Of a DNA stretch of 64,000 bases, positions 33,821 to 43,143 are shown one piece after another. Under the pieces are notes generated by a model that saw nothing but the letters and a program-made list of their open reading frames with translations, was not told the DNA's origin and did not search any database. The translations under genes were made by a program, and so were the position numbers. The DNA comes from Maricaulis virginensis (lineage in GTDB: Bacteria > Pseudomonadota > Alphaproteobacteria > Caulobacterales > Maricaulaceae): NCBI RefSeq assembly GCF_027922185.1, contig NZ_BSFE01000003.1:62001-126000 (forward strand), given 5' to 3'. Position 1 is the first letter of the stretch, and every line of letters starts with the position of its first letter.

Positions 33821-35410
33821 TCAGACGGCGTGTGCCGGTGTGGGTTGGTTGGCCTCGGCCCGGTCGTAGGCTTCGCCGCGATCGAGGGTGAACAGAAGGG
33901 CGTCGATGGCCGCGGTTACGATGTCGGGGCCGCGGGCCCGGCCTGAATAGCGCCGGCCGTCGATCTCGACCTCGATATCGGCCACGAATTCGCGGCCCGA
34001 ACCATTGGCCCGCATACGGGTTTCCAGGCTGATGATATCGACATCGGTACCGGTGATCCGCTGAACGGCCGCGAAGGCCGCCGCGACCGGACCGTCGCCC
34101 GAGGCGATGTCGGAGATGCGGCCCCGCACGGGGTGTTCCAGCTCGATACGGGCAAACTGCTTGGGTTTGCGGCCGGCCGTGGTGCGCAGCTCGGTGCGCA
34201 GTACCGTCCACTGCGAACCGGAGGCCGAATACCCCTCCATCATCGCGACCAGATCGGCGTCATTGATCTCGCCATGCAGGTCGGCCGCGGCCTTGAACTG
34301 CGCGAAGATTTCGTTCAGCCGGTCCGGGTCGGGCTGGTAGCCCAGCTTGGCCAGGCGCTGCGACAGGGCGTGCTTGCCCGAATGCTTGCCCAGCACCAGA
34401 GAGGAACCGGGAACGCCGACGCTCTCCGGGGTCATGATCTCGTAGGTGCGCCGGTCGGCGATCATGCCGTGCTGGTGAATGCCGGCTTCGTGGGCAAAGG
34501 CATTCTTGCCGACGATGGCCTTGTTCGGTGCCACCGCGGTCCCGGTCATGCGGGACAGGCGCTGGCTGGCGGCCCAGATCTGGGTCGCGTCGGCATGGCT
34601 GACAGCGGGGAAGATATCGGCCCGCACCTGCAGCGCCATGACAACCTCTTCCAGCGAGCAATTCCCGGCCCGTTCGCCGATGCCGTTGATGGCGCATTCG
34701 ACCTGGCGTGCACCGGCTTTCACGGCAGCCAGCGAGTTGGCGACGGCGAGGCCAAGATCGTTGTGGCAGTGGGCCGAGAAGATCACATGGTCCGGCCGTT
34801 CCACCTTCTCCACCAGGTCGGCGAAGACGCGATAGATCTCGTCCGGTTCGGAATACCCGACCGTGTCGGGCACGTTCAGCACGTCGGCACCGTTCTGCGC
34901 GGCGCAGCTCAGCGCCTCGACCAGGAATTCCGGTTCCGTCCGCAGGGCGTCCTCGGCCGAGAACTCGATCTCGTCGAACCGGCCGGCGGCATGTTTCAGG
35001 CAGCGCTCGATGGTCTGGATGACCTCGCGGCGCGACAGGCGCAGCTTGGCTTCACGGTGGATCGGGCTGGTGGCGATGAAGACGTGCAGGCGGCTGCGCT
35101 GCGCCGGCTCCAGCGCATAGGCCGCGGCGTCGATATCCTTCTCCGTCGCACGGGCCAGCGAGCAGATCGTCGGCCCCCGGACTTCCCGGGCGATCAGCCG
35201 GATGGCTTCGGTGTCGCCCGGCGATGCGGCGGCAAAACCGGCCTCCATCGTGTCGACCCGCAGATTCGCCAGGAGATGCGCCATCTCCAGCTTCTCCGGT
35301 GCCGTCATGGAAAAGCCGGGCGCCTGTTCGCCGTCGCGCAGCGTGGTGTCGAAAATGTGCAGCCGTTCCGGCTGGCTGCTGGGTACGGGGCTCAGTTTCG
35401 GGGCGGACAT
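33821..35410 (-). CDS. leuA: 2-isopropylmalate synthase
   Basis: A 529-residue protein. The catalytic TIM barrel begins with DTTLRDGEQAPGF; HCHNDLGLAVANS carries the metal-binding histidines. The C-terminal region (about 395-510) is the LeuA dimer domain that binds leucine for feedback inhibition. It condenses acetyl-CoA with 2-ketoisovalerate, the committed step of leucine synthesis. ATG at 35410 is preceded by GGAGACAGG and lies inside the end of the small acetolactate synthase subunit gene (19-bp overlap). Confidence 0.96.
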   Translation of the reverse strand: MSAPKLSPVPSSQPERLHIFDTTLRDGEQAPGFSMTAPEKLEMAHLLANLRVDTMEAGFAAASPGDTEAIRLIAREVRGPTICSLARATEKDIDAAAYALEPAQRSRLHVFIATSPIHREAKLRLSRREVIQTIERCLKHAAGRFDEIEFSAEDALRTEPEFLVEALSCAAQNGADVLNVPDTVGYSEPDEIYRVFADLVEKVERPDHVIFSAHCHNDLGLAVANSLAAVKAGARQVECAINGIGERAGNCSLEEVVMALQVRADIFPAVSHADATQIWAASQRLSRMTGTAVAPNKAIVGKNAFAHEAGIHQHGMIADRRTYEIMTPESVGVPGSSLVLGKHSGKHALSQRLAKLGYQPDPDRLNEIFAQFKAAADLHGEINDADLVAMMEGYSASGSQWTVLRTELRTTAGRKPKQFARIELEHPVRGRISDIASGDGPVAAAFAAVQRITGTDVDIISLETRMRANGSGREFVADIEVEIDGRRYSGRARGPDIVTAAIDALLFTLDRGEAYDRAEANQPTPAHAV

Positions 35411-35691
35411 GCCTGTCTCCAGTGATATGAGGCGTGAGCCGCTTCGGCGGCCGCAATTTGAGGGGTGAAGACGGCGCGTACATCCATCAGGCGTCCGATC
35501 TGGCGGATCAGCACATCCAGCTGGCGCGCCGCGTCGCGCGGCGTGACCTGCAGGGTGATGGTGGACTGGCCTTCACGCGCTTCGCTCTTGTCCAGCGTGC
35601 CGATCATATAGCCACGGCGCTCGACAAGTCCGATGAGACGCATCAGGGCGCCTTCGGCTTCGGCAAGTTCGATGATGAGCGTGTTCAGCAT
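35392..35691 (-). CDS. ilvM: Acetolactate synthase small (regulatory) subunit, short IlvM/IlvN type
   Basis: A 99-residue single ACT domain: the first half reads MLNTLIIELAEAEGALMRLIGLVERRGY, followed by TLQVTPRDAARQLDVLIRQIGRL. It is much shorter than two-domain IlvH proteins and resembles enterobacterial IlvM. It should bind the large subunit encoded 2 bp upstream and may set its valine sensitivity. The C-terminal 15 residues overlap the leuA start. Confidence 0.85.
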   Translation of the reverse strand: MLNTLIIELAEAEGALMRLIGLVERRGYMIGTLDKSEAREGQSTITLQVTPRDAARQLDVLIRQIGRLMDVRAVFTPQIAAAEAAHASYHWRQACPPRN

Positions 35692-35693
35692 GA

Positions 35694-37412
35694 TCAGTCC
35701 TCCATCATGTCGGCATTGGATGCGCCCGGCGGCACCAGCGGCCAGACGTTTTCGCGCGGGTCGATCAGCACATGCGCCAGGATCGGGCCGCGCGCGTTCA
35801 GCAAGCGGTCAATGGCGCCGGGAACCTCGTCCCGGCTGTGAACCGTGAAGGCTTCGATGCCGAAGGCGTGCGCCACCTCGGCAAAGTCCGGATTGTCGTA
35901 GAGATCGATCTCGGAAAAATTCTGGTCGAAGAAGTATTCCTGCCACTGGCGCACCAGGCCCAGCGAGGCATTGTCCAGCAACAGGATGCGGATCGGCACG
36001 CTGTAGCGGCGGGCCGTCGCCAGCTCCTGGATATTCATCATGATCGAACCATCGCCCGAGATCGTGACGACCTTGGCGTCGGGGCGTTCCATGGCGGCAC
36101 CGATGCCGGCGGGCAGTCCGTAACCCATGGCACCCAGACCGGCGGAGGTCAGATGCGATTCCGGACGCGAGAAGCGGCAATGCTGGGCCACCCACATCTG
36201 ATGCTGGCCGACATCGCAGGCGGCGATGAAATCGTCACCGGCAGCTTCGGACAATTCCTTCAGCATGGCCGGTGCAAACACGCCATTGCCCGGTGCGTCA
36301 TAGCGGAAGGCATGGCGTGCCTTGCGCTCGCGGCAGGTTTCGCGCCAGGGGTCGATATCCAGATAGCCCGGATCCATGCGCGCCAGCGCATCGGCAATAT
36401 CGCCGGCGATTGCCGCATCGGCCGCGCGCAGCTTGCCGATCTCGGCAATGTCGGCATCCATGTGGATGATGCGGGCGCCCTTGGCGAAACTGTCCAGCCG
36501 GCCGGTGGCCCGGTCGTCGAACCGCGCACCGCAGCACACCAGCAGGTCGCATTCGTCCACGGCGACATTGGCCGCGCGTCCGCCATGCATGCCCAGCATG
36601 CCCAGGAAATTCTCGGCGTCGGGATGCGGGCAGCCCAGACCCTTCAGGGTCGCCACGGCGGGGATGCCGGTACGGTCCATGAAATCCCGGACCGCGTCGA
36701 CGGCGCGGCCCAGGGCGACACCGCCGCCGATATAGAGAACGGGGCGTTGGGATTGAGTCAGCAGGGCCGTCGCCGCAGCCACATCGGCGTCACTGGCACG
36801 GGACGGCCCTGCTGCAGGCCGAGGCTCTGGGGGTAAGGTGGGGTACGCCTCGGCTTGTAGGACATCCTTCGGCAGATCGATCAGGACGGGGCCGGGGCGC
36901 CCGCCTTCCGCGATCTCGAAGGCTTCGGCGATCATCTCCGGTATCCGCATCGGGTCGCGGATGATGATCGAGTGTTTCACGACCGGCATGGACATGCCGA
37001 ACACGTCGACTTCCTGGAAGGCGTCCGTACCCATCAGGCCCGACGGGACCTGGCCCGTCAGGATGATCATGGGGACGCTGTCCATGTAGGCATTGGCGAT
37101 GCCGGTCAGCAGGTTCGTCGCGCCGGGACCGGACGTGGCCAGGCACACACCGGCCTTGCCGGTGATGCGCGCCTGGGCGTCGGCCGCGAACGCGGCTGCC
37201 TGTTCATGGCGGACCAGGATGTGCTGCAGGCTCGAGCCGGTCAGGGCGTCGTAGACCGGCATGATCGCCCCGCCCGGATAGCCGAACACGCGCTCGACAC
37301 CCAGGGCTTCCAGCGTGCGTACGACGGCATGCGCGCCGGTCTGCTTGGCTGTCTTGGGTGCCGGAGCGGTCTTCGCTTCGGTCAGGCTGTCATTGGCGGG
37401 CAGGGCGGTCAT
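35694..37412 (-). CDS. ilvG: Acetolactate synthase large (catalytic) subunit
   Basis: A 572-residue thiamine-diphosphate enzyme. The catalytic Glu lies in LVRHEQAAAFAAD and the PGGAIMPVYDAL segment is conserved. The ThDP/magnesium motif is GDGSIMMN followed by NASLGLVRQWQ. It makes 2-acetolactate or 2-aceto-2-hydroxybutyrate. Position before a short ACT subunit recalls ilvGM. ATG at 37412 is preferred; the frame is open 17 codons further. It could equally be named ilvB. Confidence 0.94.
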   Translation of the reverse strand: MTALPANDSLTEAKTAPAPKTAKQTGAHAVVRTLEALGVERVFGYPGGAIMPVYDALTGSSLQHILVRHEQAAAFAADAQARITGKAGVCLATSGPGATNLLTGIANAYMDSVPMIILTGQVPSGLMGTDAFQEVDVFGMSMPVVKHSIIIRDPMRIPEMIAEAFEIAEGGRPGPVLIDLPKDVLQAEAYPTLPPEPRPAAGPSRASDADVAAATALLTQSQRPVLYIGGGVALGRAVDAVRDFMDRTGIPAVATLKGLGCPHPDAENFLGMLGMHGGRAANVAVDECDLLVCCGARFDDRATGRLDSFAKGARIIHMDADIAEIGKLRAADAAIAGDIADALARMDPGYLDIDPWRETCRERKARHAFRYDAPGNGVFAPAMLKELSEAAGDDFIAACDVGQHQMWVAQHCRFSRPESHLTSAGLGAMGYGLPAGIGAAMERPDAKVVTISGDGSIMMNIQELATARRYSVPIRILLLDNASLGLVRQWQEYFFDQNFSEIDLYDNPDFAEVAHAFGIEAFTVHSRDEVPGAIDRLLNARGPILAHVLIDPRENVWPLVPPGASNADMMED

Positions 37413-37432
37413 GATCCTGAGCTTTCCTGTCG

Positions 37433-38461
37433 TCAGTGCGTGTTGGCGCCGGGCTGCAGCCACGGCATGTCGGCGCGCAGTTCGGCACCGGTTTTCTCGA
37501 TCGGGTGTTCCAGATCCTTGCGCAGCAGGGCCTGGTATTGCGGCTTTCCGGCCTGGTTCTCGGTGATCCAGTCACGGGCAAACGTGCCGTCCTGGATGTC
37601 CTTGAGAACTTCGCGCATGCGGGCCCGGGTCTCGTCATTGATGACGCGCGGGCCCGAGCGCAGATCGCCGTAGATGGCCGTTTCCGAGATGAATTCGTGC
37701 ATCTTCGCCATGCCGCCCTCGTAGAGCAGGTCGACGATCAGCTTGAGCTCGTGCAGGCATTCGAAATAGGCGACTTCCGGCTGGTAGCCGGCCTCGACCA
37801 GTGTCTCGTAGCCGGCCATGACCAGCTCGGTCGTGCCACCGCACAGGACGGCCTGTTCGCCGAACAGGTCGGTCTCGGTCTCTTCGGCAAAGGTCGTCTC
37901 GATCACGCCGGCCGTCGCACCGCCGATACAGGCCGTGTAGCTCAGGGCGCGGTTGCGGGCCTTGCCGGTGGCGTCCTGGTTGATGGCGAACAGGCAGGGC
38001 ACGCCGCGGCCGATCTCGTACTCACGGCGCACCAGATCGCCCGGGCCCTTCGGCGCGACGAGGATGATGTCGGTGGCGGGATCGGGATGAACCCGGCCGA
38101 AATGCACCGAGAAACCGTGGGCGAACAGGACGGCATCGCCCTTGTCCAGGTTCGGTGCGACCATCTCGCGGTAGACGGCTTCGTGCGTCATGTCGGGCGT
38201 CAGGATGGCGATCACATGGGCGGCCTTGGTGGCCTCTTCCGGCGTTGCCGTCTTCAGCCCGTCAGCCTTGGCCTTCTTCTCGCCGGCTCCGCCGGGACGG
38301 ACGCCGACGATCACGTCGCAGCCGGAATCCTTCAGGTTCATGGCGTGGGCACGCCCCTGGCTGCCATAGCCGATGACCGCGATCGGCCTGGACTTGAACT
38401 CGGTGGTGTCGACTTCGAAGGCGGCGCGCCGGGAAGTCGATTTGGAAGCGGACGCGGTCAT
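37433..38461 (-). CDS. ilvC: Ketol-acid reductoisomerase (NADP+)
   Basis: A 342-residue class I enzyme. The nucleotide-binding loop is VIGYGSQGRAHAMNLKDSG. LVAPKGPGDLVRREYE and the acidic metal ligands around DLFGEQAVLCGG and EVAYFECLHELKLIVDL form the active site. It converts acetohydroxy acids to dihydroxy acids. The start overlaps the ilvD stop by 4 bp. The first 20 or so residues (Ser/Ala/Arg-rich) are an unremarkable extension. Confidence 0.95.
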   Translation of the reverse strand: MTASASKSTSRRAAFEVDTTEFKSRPIAVIGYGSQGRAHAMNLKDSGCDVIVGVRPGGAGEKKAKADGLKTATPEEATKAAHVIAILTPDMTHEAVYREMVAPNLDKGDAVLFAHGFSVHFGRVHPDPATDIILVAPKGPGDLVRREYEIGRGVPCLFAINQDATGKARNRALSYTACIGGATAGVIETTFAEETETDLFGEQAVLCGGTTELVMAGYETLVEAGYQPEVAYFECLHELKLIVDLLYEGGMAKMHEFISETAIYGDLRSGPRVINDETRARMREVLKDIQDGTFARDWITENQAGKPQYQALLRKDLEHPIEKTGAELRADMPWLQPGANTH

Positions 38462-40191
38462 GCGGTGATCTCCTGCTTGGATGTCGCGTTGTCGGTGGAT
38501 TGCGGGGCGGCCGGAGCGTCGGGTCCGGCCGGAATGGTGACGGCGCCGCGTGAGGCCGAGGAGACCAGCGCGGCATATTTGGCGAACACGCCGCCGACGG
38601 ATTTCGGCTCGGACCGGACCCAGTCCTTGCGGCGCGCGGCCAGATCGGCGTCGACATCGATCCGGCGGCCGCCGACATCGATACGCACGATGTCGCCGTT
38701 CTCGATCAGGCCGATCGGTCCGCCGGCGGCAGCTTCCGGGCTGACATGGCCGATCACGAAACCTTTCGAGGCGCCGGAAAAGCGCCCATCCGTGATCAGG
38801 GCGACGTCTTCGCTCAGGCCCTGGCCCACCAGGGCCGCCGTGACGCCCAGCATTTCGCGCATGCCGGGGCCGCCCTTGGGGCCTTCATTACGGATGATGA
38901 TGATATCGCCGGCCTTGACGTTATTGTTCTCGATTTCGGCGAAGGCGGCTTCCTCGCTTTCGAACACGCGCGCCGGGCCTTCCATGGCGGTGCGCGAATG
39001 GCCGGAGGTTTTCAGCACGGCGCCTTCAGGGGCCAGCTCGCCATAGAGGATGCGGAAACCGCCATCGGGCTTCACCGGATCCGCGACGGTCTTGATGACG
39101 CGCTGGTTTTTCGACTCGACCGCGTCGGCGGCTTCAGCGTGCAGGCTGCGGCCGGTCACGGTTGGCGTGTCGGCCAGCAGGCCGGCTTCAACCAGACGCC
39201 GGGCGAACAGGCGTGTGCCGCCGGCCAGGAACATGTGGTGCGCCAGGAAGCGGCCGCCGGGTTTCAGATCGGTGATCACCGGGGCGATGCCGGAGACCTC
39301 GTCAAAGATATCGATCGAGAAGGGCTCGCCGGCCTCGGCCGCAATCGCGGCCAAGTGCAGGATGGCATTGGTCGAGCCGCCGCTGGCGGAGGCCGCGATG
39401 GCGGCATTGCGCAGCGAGGCCTGGCTGACAAACTGGCGCGGCCGCGTGCCCGATTTGGCCAGCTCGACAACCAGCTTGCCGCAGCGCGCGGCGGCGGCGG
39501 GCTTGTCCGGGTGCGGCGCCGGGATGTCGTTGACGCCCATCGGCGACAGGCCCATCACCGACAGGATGGTCGCCATCGTGTTGGCCGTGAACTGGCCGCC
39601 ACAGGCGCCGGCGCCGGGACAGGCTGCTTTCTCGACGGACTTCAGGCCCTCATCGTCCAGCGTTCCGGCGGCGTGTGCACCGATCGCCTCGAACACGTCC
39701 TGGACAGACAGGTCCTTCTCGCCCAGCCGGCCCGGCATGATCGTGCCGCCATAGAGGATGCAGCCGGGCACATCCATGCGCGCCAGCGCCATTGCCGCGG
39801 CCGGGATCGTCTTGTCGCAGCCGACCAGGATCACCACACCGTCCAGGCAGTGCCCGCGCACGGCCAGCTCGATCGAGTCGGCGATGGTCTCGCGCGAGAT
39901 CAGCGAGGCGCGCATGCCTTCGGACCCCATGGAGATGCCATCGGAGACGACGACCGTGTTGAAGTCGACGGGGAAGCCGCCGGCTTCGCTGACGGCCTCG
40001 CGCACCGGAATAGCCAGGTCCGCCAGGTGCATGTTGCAGGGCGTCACCGTGGTCCAGGTGTTCACCACGCCGATCATCGGCTTGTCGAAGTCGGCGTCCT
40101 GCATGCCGGTCGCGCGCAGCATGGCGCGGGCGGCGGCGCGGGCCGGCCCCTTGGTGATCGCGTCTGACGTTTTTTTCGAACTCTGTGTCAT
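38458..40191 (-). CDS. ilvD: Dihydroxy-acid dehydratase
   Basis: A 577-residue IlvD/Edd-family enzyme. Iron-sulphur cysteines appear in GCDKTIPA and CPGAGACGGQFTANTM. The N-terminal RAAARAMLRATGM and the later GRFSGASKGFVIGHVSPEA are typical. It dehydrates dihydroxy acids to 2-keto acids. The start has GGAAAG upstream and lies 22 nt beyond the base of the attenuator hairpin, so it is the first structural gene of the operon. Confidence 0.95.
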   Translation of the reverse strand: MTQSSKKTSDAITKGPARAAARAMLRATGMQDADFDKPMIGVVNTWTTVTPCNMHLADLAIPVREAVSEAGGFPVDFNTVVVSDGISMGSEGMRASLISRETIADSIELAVRGHCLDGVVILVGCDKTIPAAAMALARMDVPGCILYGGTIMPGRLGEKDLSVQDVFEAIGAHAAGTLDDEGLKSVEKAACPGAGACGGQFTANTMATILSVMGLSPMGVNDIPAPHPDKPAAAARCGKLVVELAKSGTRPRQFVSQASLRNAAIAASASGGSTNAILHLAAIAAEAGEPFSIDIFDEVSGIAPVITDLKPGGRFLAHHMFLAGGTRLFARRLVEAGLLADTPTVTGRSLHAEAADAVESKNQRVIKTVADPVKPDGGFRILYGELAPEGAVLKTSGHSRTAMEGPARVFESEEAAFAEIENNNVKAGDIIIIRNEGPKGGPGMREMLGVTAALVGQGLSEDVALITDGRFSGASKGFVIGHVSPEAAAGGPIGLIENGDIVRIDVGGRRIDVDADLAARRKDWVRSEPKSVGGVFAKYAALVSSASRGAVTIPAGPDAPAAPQSTDNATSKQEITA

Positions 40192-40213
40192 CGAAGCTTT
40201 CCGTGCGGCGAAA

Positions 40214-40258
40214 CACGAAAAACCCCGCTCCCAGGTTCCGGGAGCGGGGTTTTTCGTG
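40214..40258 (-). terminator. Attenuator terminator of the ilv-leu operon
   Basis: Arms 40214-40232 and 40240-40258 are perfect 19-base inverted repeats around a 7-base loop. On the minus strand the stem core is GC-rich and ends in GGGG followed by TTTTT, an ideal intrinsic terminator. It lies between the leader peptide stop and ilvD with no other gene, so it must be read through for operon expression. Confidence 0.9.
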
Positions 40259-40281
40259 TCTGCCTTTGCTTTGGTTTTTAC

Positions 40282-40425
40282 CTAGCCGGCAGGCGCGTAC
40301 GCCACTCCCGTTATGGGGGTGATAATAAGTACGAGTACGAGAAGGAGGAGGCCGAGCGAACCTGCCCGCGCGCCTTCGAAGGCGGCGGCCGGAAGAACCG
40401 GCTGGGCAATGGCGTTCATCGACAT
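40282..40425 (-). CDS. ilvL: ilv-leu operon leader peptide
   Basis: A 47-codon frame starting MSMNAIAQPVLPAAAF. It contains the regulatory run LGLLLLVLVLIITPITGV, coded CTC GGC CTC CTC CTT CTC GTA CTC GTA CTT ATT ATC ACC CCC ATA ACG GGA GTG. Such density of Leu, Val and Ile codons just before a terminator is diagnostic of ribosome-mediated attenuation. The sequence GGGAGTGG (40309-40302), lying right after the control codons, can pair with CCGCTCCC in the 5' arm of the terminator. That would give an antiterminator when the ribosome stalls. ATG at 40425 or 40419 could be used; neither has a strong ribosome site. I found no clear promoter upstream. Confidence 0.85.
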   Translation of the reverse strand: MSMNAIAQPVLPAAAFEGARAGSLGLLLLVLVLIITPITGVAYAPAG

Positions 40426-40620
40426 GACAGGGGCATTCCTGTTTCCTATTGCGCTGCAGCGTGACCGCACTCGATCATGATTGCAACCCCTCAATTGGAA
40501 AATTTCTGCATCAAATCGCATATCGGGGTCGGTGTGAGCAAAAAACGGCGAACCGGAGGGTTCCCGCGCAATGGAATTTCAAGGCGCAGAATCGTGCGCT
40601 TCACGGTAGGCTGACGCATT

Positions 40621-40995
40621 ATGGTTCGCTTGTTTTGGCTGGCATTGGGAGGTGTGTGCGTCGGACTGGCAATTGCCGGTGCCGCCCTTCCTCTTTTGCC
40701 GACCACGCCCTTCCTGCTGCTGGCGGTCTTCGGCTTCGCGCGGAGCTCGCAGCGGCTGCACGACTGGCTGGTCGATCACAGGCATTTTGGCCCGATGATC
40801 CGGAACTGGCGCGAGCATGGCGGGATTGACCGCCGCTCCAAACTGCTTTCCGTCGCGGCCATGCTGGTGGCGCTTCTGGTCAGCTGGGCCGTCGGCGTCG
40901 GCCCGTATCTGCTGCTCGTCCAGGCGCTGGTTCTGGGTGCATCCGCGACCTTTATCCTCACCCGCCCGGACGGTCCGCGCCATCCGGAAAGCTGA
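40621..40995 (+). CDS. DUF454 (YbaN-like) inner membrane protein
   Basis: A 124-residue membrane protein with three to four hydrophobic segments. The N-terminal GxxxLPLLPTTPFLLLAVFGFARSS pattern, followed by HDWLVDHRHFGPMIRNW, is the DUF454 signature. Function unknown. It is transcribed divergently from the ilv-leu operon; a weak terminator-like hairpin lies 160 bp downstream. Confidence 0.88.
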   Translation: MVRLFWLALGGVCVGLAIAGAALPLLPTTPFLLLAVFGFARSSQRLHDWLVDHRHFGPMIRNWREHGGIDRRSKLLSVAAMLVALLVSWAVGVGPYLLLVQALVLGASATFILTRPDGPRHPES

Positions 40996-41157
40996 TGCGC
41001 CATTCATCTTGCTCGAAATCCGGGCAGCCTGTCTCAATTCCGGGCAATGGTGGTGCTGCGGCAAAAAATTGCATGAAACCGGTTGACCGCGCTTCGGGCG
41101 AAGGCCGCTGATTTCCCCGCGGCATCCGATCATGTCGCGACTCTGTGGATTGAACTG

Positions 41158-41185
41158 CTGGCGGCGACGGCCGCCAGCTCTTTTT
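41158..41185 (+). terminator. Probable Rho-independent terminator downstream of DUF454 gene
   Basis: CTGGCGGC (41158-41165) and GCCGCCAG (41170-41177) form an 8-bp stem with a 4-base loop, then CTC and a run of five T residues. Confidence 0.75.
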
Positions 41186-41208
41186 CGCAGAGCGGGAAAA
41201 TATCCCGC

Positions 41209-41557
41209 AGAATGACTATACGGTCAAAAATACGCACGAATAACTCTTCAAATGTCGCCTTGAAGAAAAATGTTGCGGTGCAGCATTCGGTGTCATAGGG
41301 TTGTCAAACAACGAGCCGCGATGACGCGGCCATATCACAGAGCGCGTTGATGGGGTCCGTCGCTGCCCGAAGGTAGTGAGGATCAACTTGCCCGGCGAAA
41401 CAGGCGTTTCGCTATTGCGCGCAATATTCGTGCACAAGTCAGGTCCGAGTCGAACAAGCGGACCGTTCAATCAAGAACGGTTTCACCGCATGCGACCGGT
41501 GCGCGAGGCTCACCCGCAGGCGGTTCAAGGGATGGTTGCCAGAGCGGGGGGATCCCA
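41209..41557 (+). other. Intergenic region upstream of the ammonium channel gene
   Basis: About 350 bases without a credible gene. It contains a perfect 12-bp palindrome ATTGCGCGCAAT at 41414-41425 and a ribosome site GGGGGGAT just before 41558. I could not find a convincing sigma-54 (GG-N10-GC) promoter or NtrC site by eye. Confidence 0.4.
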
Positions 41558-42910
41558 ATGATTGGCACAATGAAGACACGAAAGACACTTCTTGGCGGCG
41601 CGCTGGTCGCGCTGGCGGCCGGCGCACTTGTCGCCGGCCCGGCCCAGGCCGAGGTGTCCGAAGAAACCGCATTCGTTTTCAACACGCTGCTCTTCCTTAT
41701 CGGCGGCTTCCTGGTCATGCTGATGGCGGCCGGGTTCGCGATGCTGGAGGTCGGCTTCGTGCGGACCAAGCACGCTGCCGCCATCTGCCTGAAGAATATC
41801 GCGCTCTACTCGATCGCGGGCATCATGTTCTATCTGGTCGGCTACCAGATCATGTATGGCGGCGAGACACCCTGGTTCGGCATGCCGGCAGTCTGGGGGC
41901 CGTCCGAACTGGCCGGCGACGCCGAAATCTCGCTGGAGACCGGTTATGCGGCAGCGTCCGACTGGTTCTTCCAGATGGTGTTCGTCGCGACCGCGGCCTC
42001 GATCGTGTCCGGCACGATCGCGGAGCGCGTCAAGCTCGGTCCCTTCTTCATCTTTGTCGTGGTGCTCACTGCCGTGATCTATCCCGTCCAGGGCTCCTGG
42101 GAATGGGGTGCCGGCTGGCTCGACAGCGATTTCGGCTTCTCCGACTTTGCCGGCTCGACGCTGGTTCACTCCACCGGTGGCTGGGCCGCGCTTGCCGGCG
42201 CGATCCTGCTGGGGGCCCGTACAGGCCGGTTCGGTCCGAATGCGACACCGATGGTGCCGTCCTCCCTGCCGCTCGCCACGCTGGGGACATTCATCCTCTG
42301 GTTCGGCTGGTTCGGCTTCAACGGCGCCTCGCAGCTCGCTATGGGCTCGGCTGCAGATGCGGTCGCCATCTCCCAGATCTTCGCCAATACGAACATGGCG
42401 GCCGCGGCCGGTGTCGTGACGGCCTATCTCCTGTCGATGGCGCTCGGCGGCGGCAAGGCCAATCTCGCCTACTGCCTGAACGGCGCGCTGGCCGGCCTGG
42501 TCTCGATCACGGCCGAACCCCTGACGCCGACCATCCTCGAAGCGATCGCCATCGGCGCGGTCGGTTCGGTGATCGCGACCTTCGGTGCGAAATTTCTCGA
42601 AGCTGTGCGCATCGATGACGTGGTGGGCGCCATTCCGGTCCACCTCTTTGCCGGCATCTGGGGGACGATGGCGGTTCCGCTGACCAATTCCGAAGCCTCC
42701 TTCTTCGGCCAGGCGGTCGGCGTCGGTGCCGTCGGTGCCTTTGTCTTCCTGTCCAGCTTCGTGGTCTGGCTGATCCTGAAGATCACGGTGGGTATCCGCC
42801 TGTCGCCGGACGCCGAGAATGTCGGCGGCGATCTGTCCGAGCTGGGTCATCCGGCGGGTTCGATCTTCGCCGCAATCGATCCGGGAAAGCCGGCGGCCCC
42901 GGCCGAGTAG
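41558..42910 (+). CDS. amt: Ammonium transporter (Amt family)
   Basis: A 450-residue protein with a cleavable signal peptide (residues 5-28, ending PAQA) and eleven predicted membrane helices. The twin pore histidines are visible in LVHSTGGWAAL and PVHLFAGIWGT, along with GWFGFNGAS. It conducts ammonia/ammonium across the inner membrane. ATG at 41558 has a strong GGGGGG site; ATG at 41570 lacks one. Unusually, no glnK gene lies beside it. The next gene encodes a TorF-like porin on the same strand. Confidence 0.94.
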   Translation: MIGTMKTRKTLLGGALVALAAGALVAGPAQAEVSEETAFVFNTLLFLIGGFLVMLMAAGFAMLEVGFVRTKHAAAICLKNIALYSIAGIMFYLVGYQIMYGGETPWFGMPAVWGPSELAGDAEISLETGYAAASDWFFQMVFVATAASIVSGTIAERVKLGPFFIFVVVLTAVIYPVQGSWEWGAGWLDSDFGFSDFAGSTLVHSTGGWAALAGAILLGARTGRFGPNATPMVPSSLPLATLGTFILWFGWFGFNGASQLAMGSAADAVAISQIFANTNMAAAAGVVTAYLLSMALGGGKANLAYCLNGALAGLVSITAEPLTPTILEAIAIGAVGSVIATFGAKFLEAVRIDDVVGAIPVHLFAGIWGTMAVPLTNSEASFFGQAVGVGAVGAFVFLSSFVVWLILKITVGIRLSPDAENVGGDLSELGHPAGSIFAAIDPGKPAAPAE

Positions 42911-43143
42911 CGGGGATTCCGGCTGGTGAGGCGACCCGGGCGGTCGCCAAGCCGGCCGGTCTGCCCGGGGCCGAACCGACCGACCCCCAATCCCGAAATG
43001 CCGCGGACACCTTCCGGTCCCGACCCGGACCGCCGCGGTCCCTGAAATCCGCGCCAGTCAAGCTGCGCGCACCCGAGACGCTGCGCTCGCGTCCGGCCGA
43101 TGGCCCGCCGAGCAAGGCCTGACTATCAACGAGGAGTAACGAG

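Noticed and set aside
34133..39046. Several plus-strand frames of 350-540 codons opposite the ilv-leu genes
   Set aside because: Each lies antisense to an unmistakable biosynthetic enzyme and lacks ribosome sites or domain motifs.
41083..41298. A 71-codon frame in the gap before amt
   Set aside because: It runs through a terminator hairpin with a T-run and has no ribosome site or conserved pattern.
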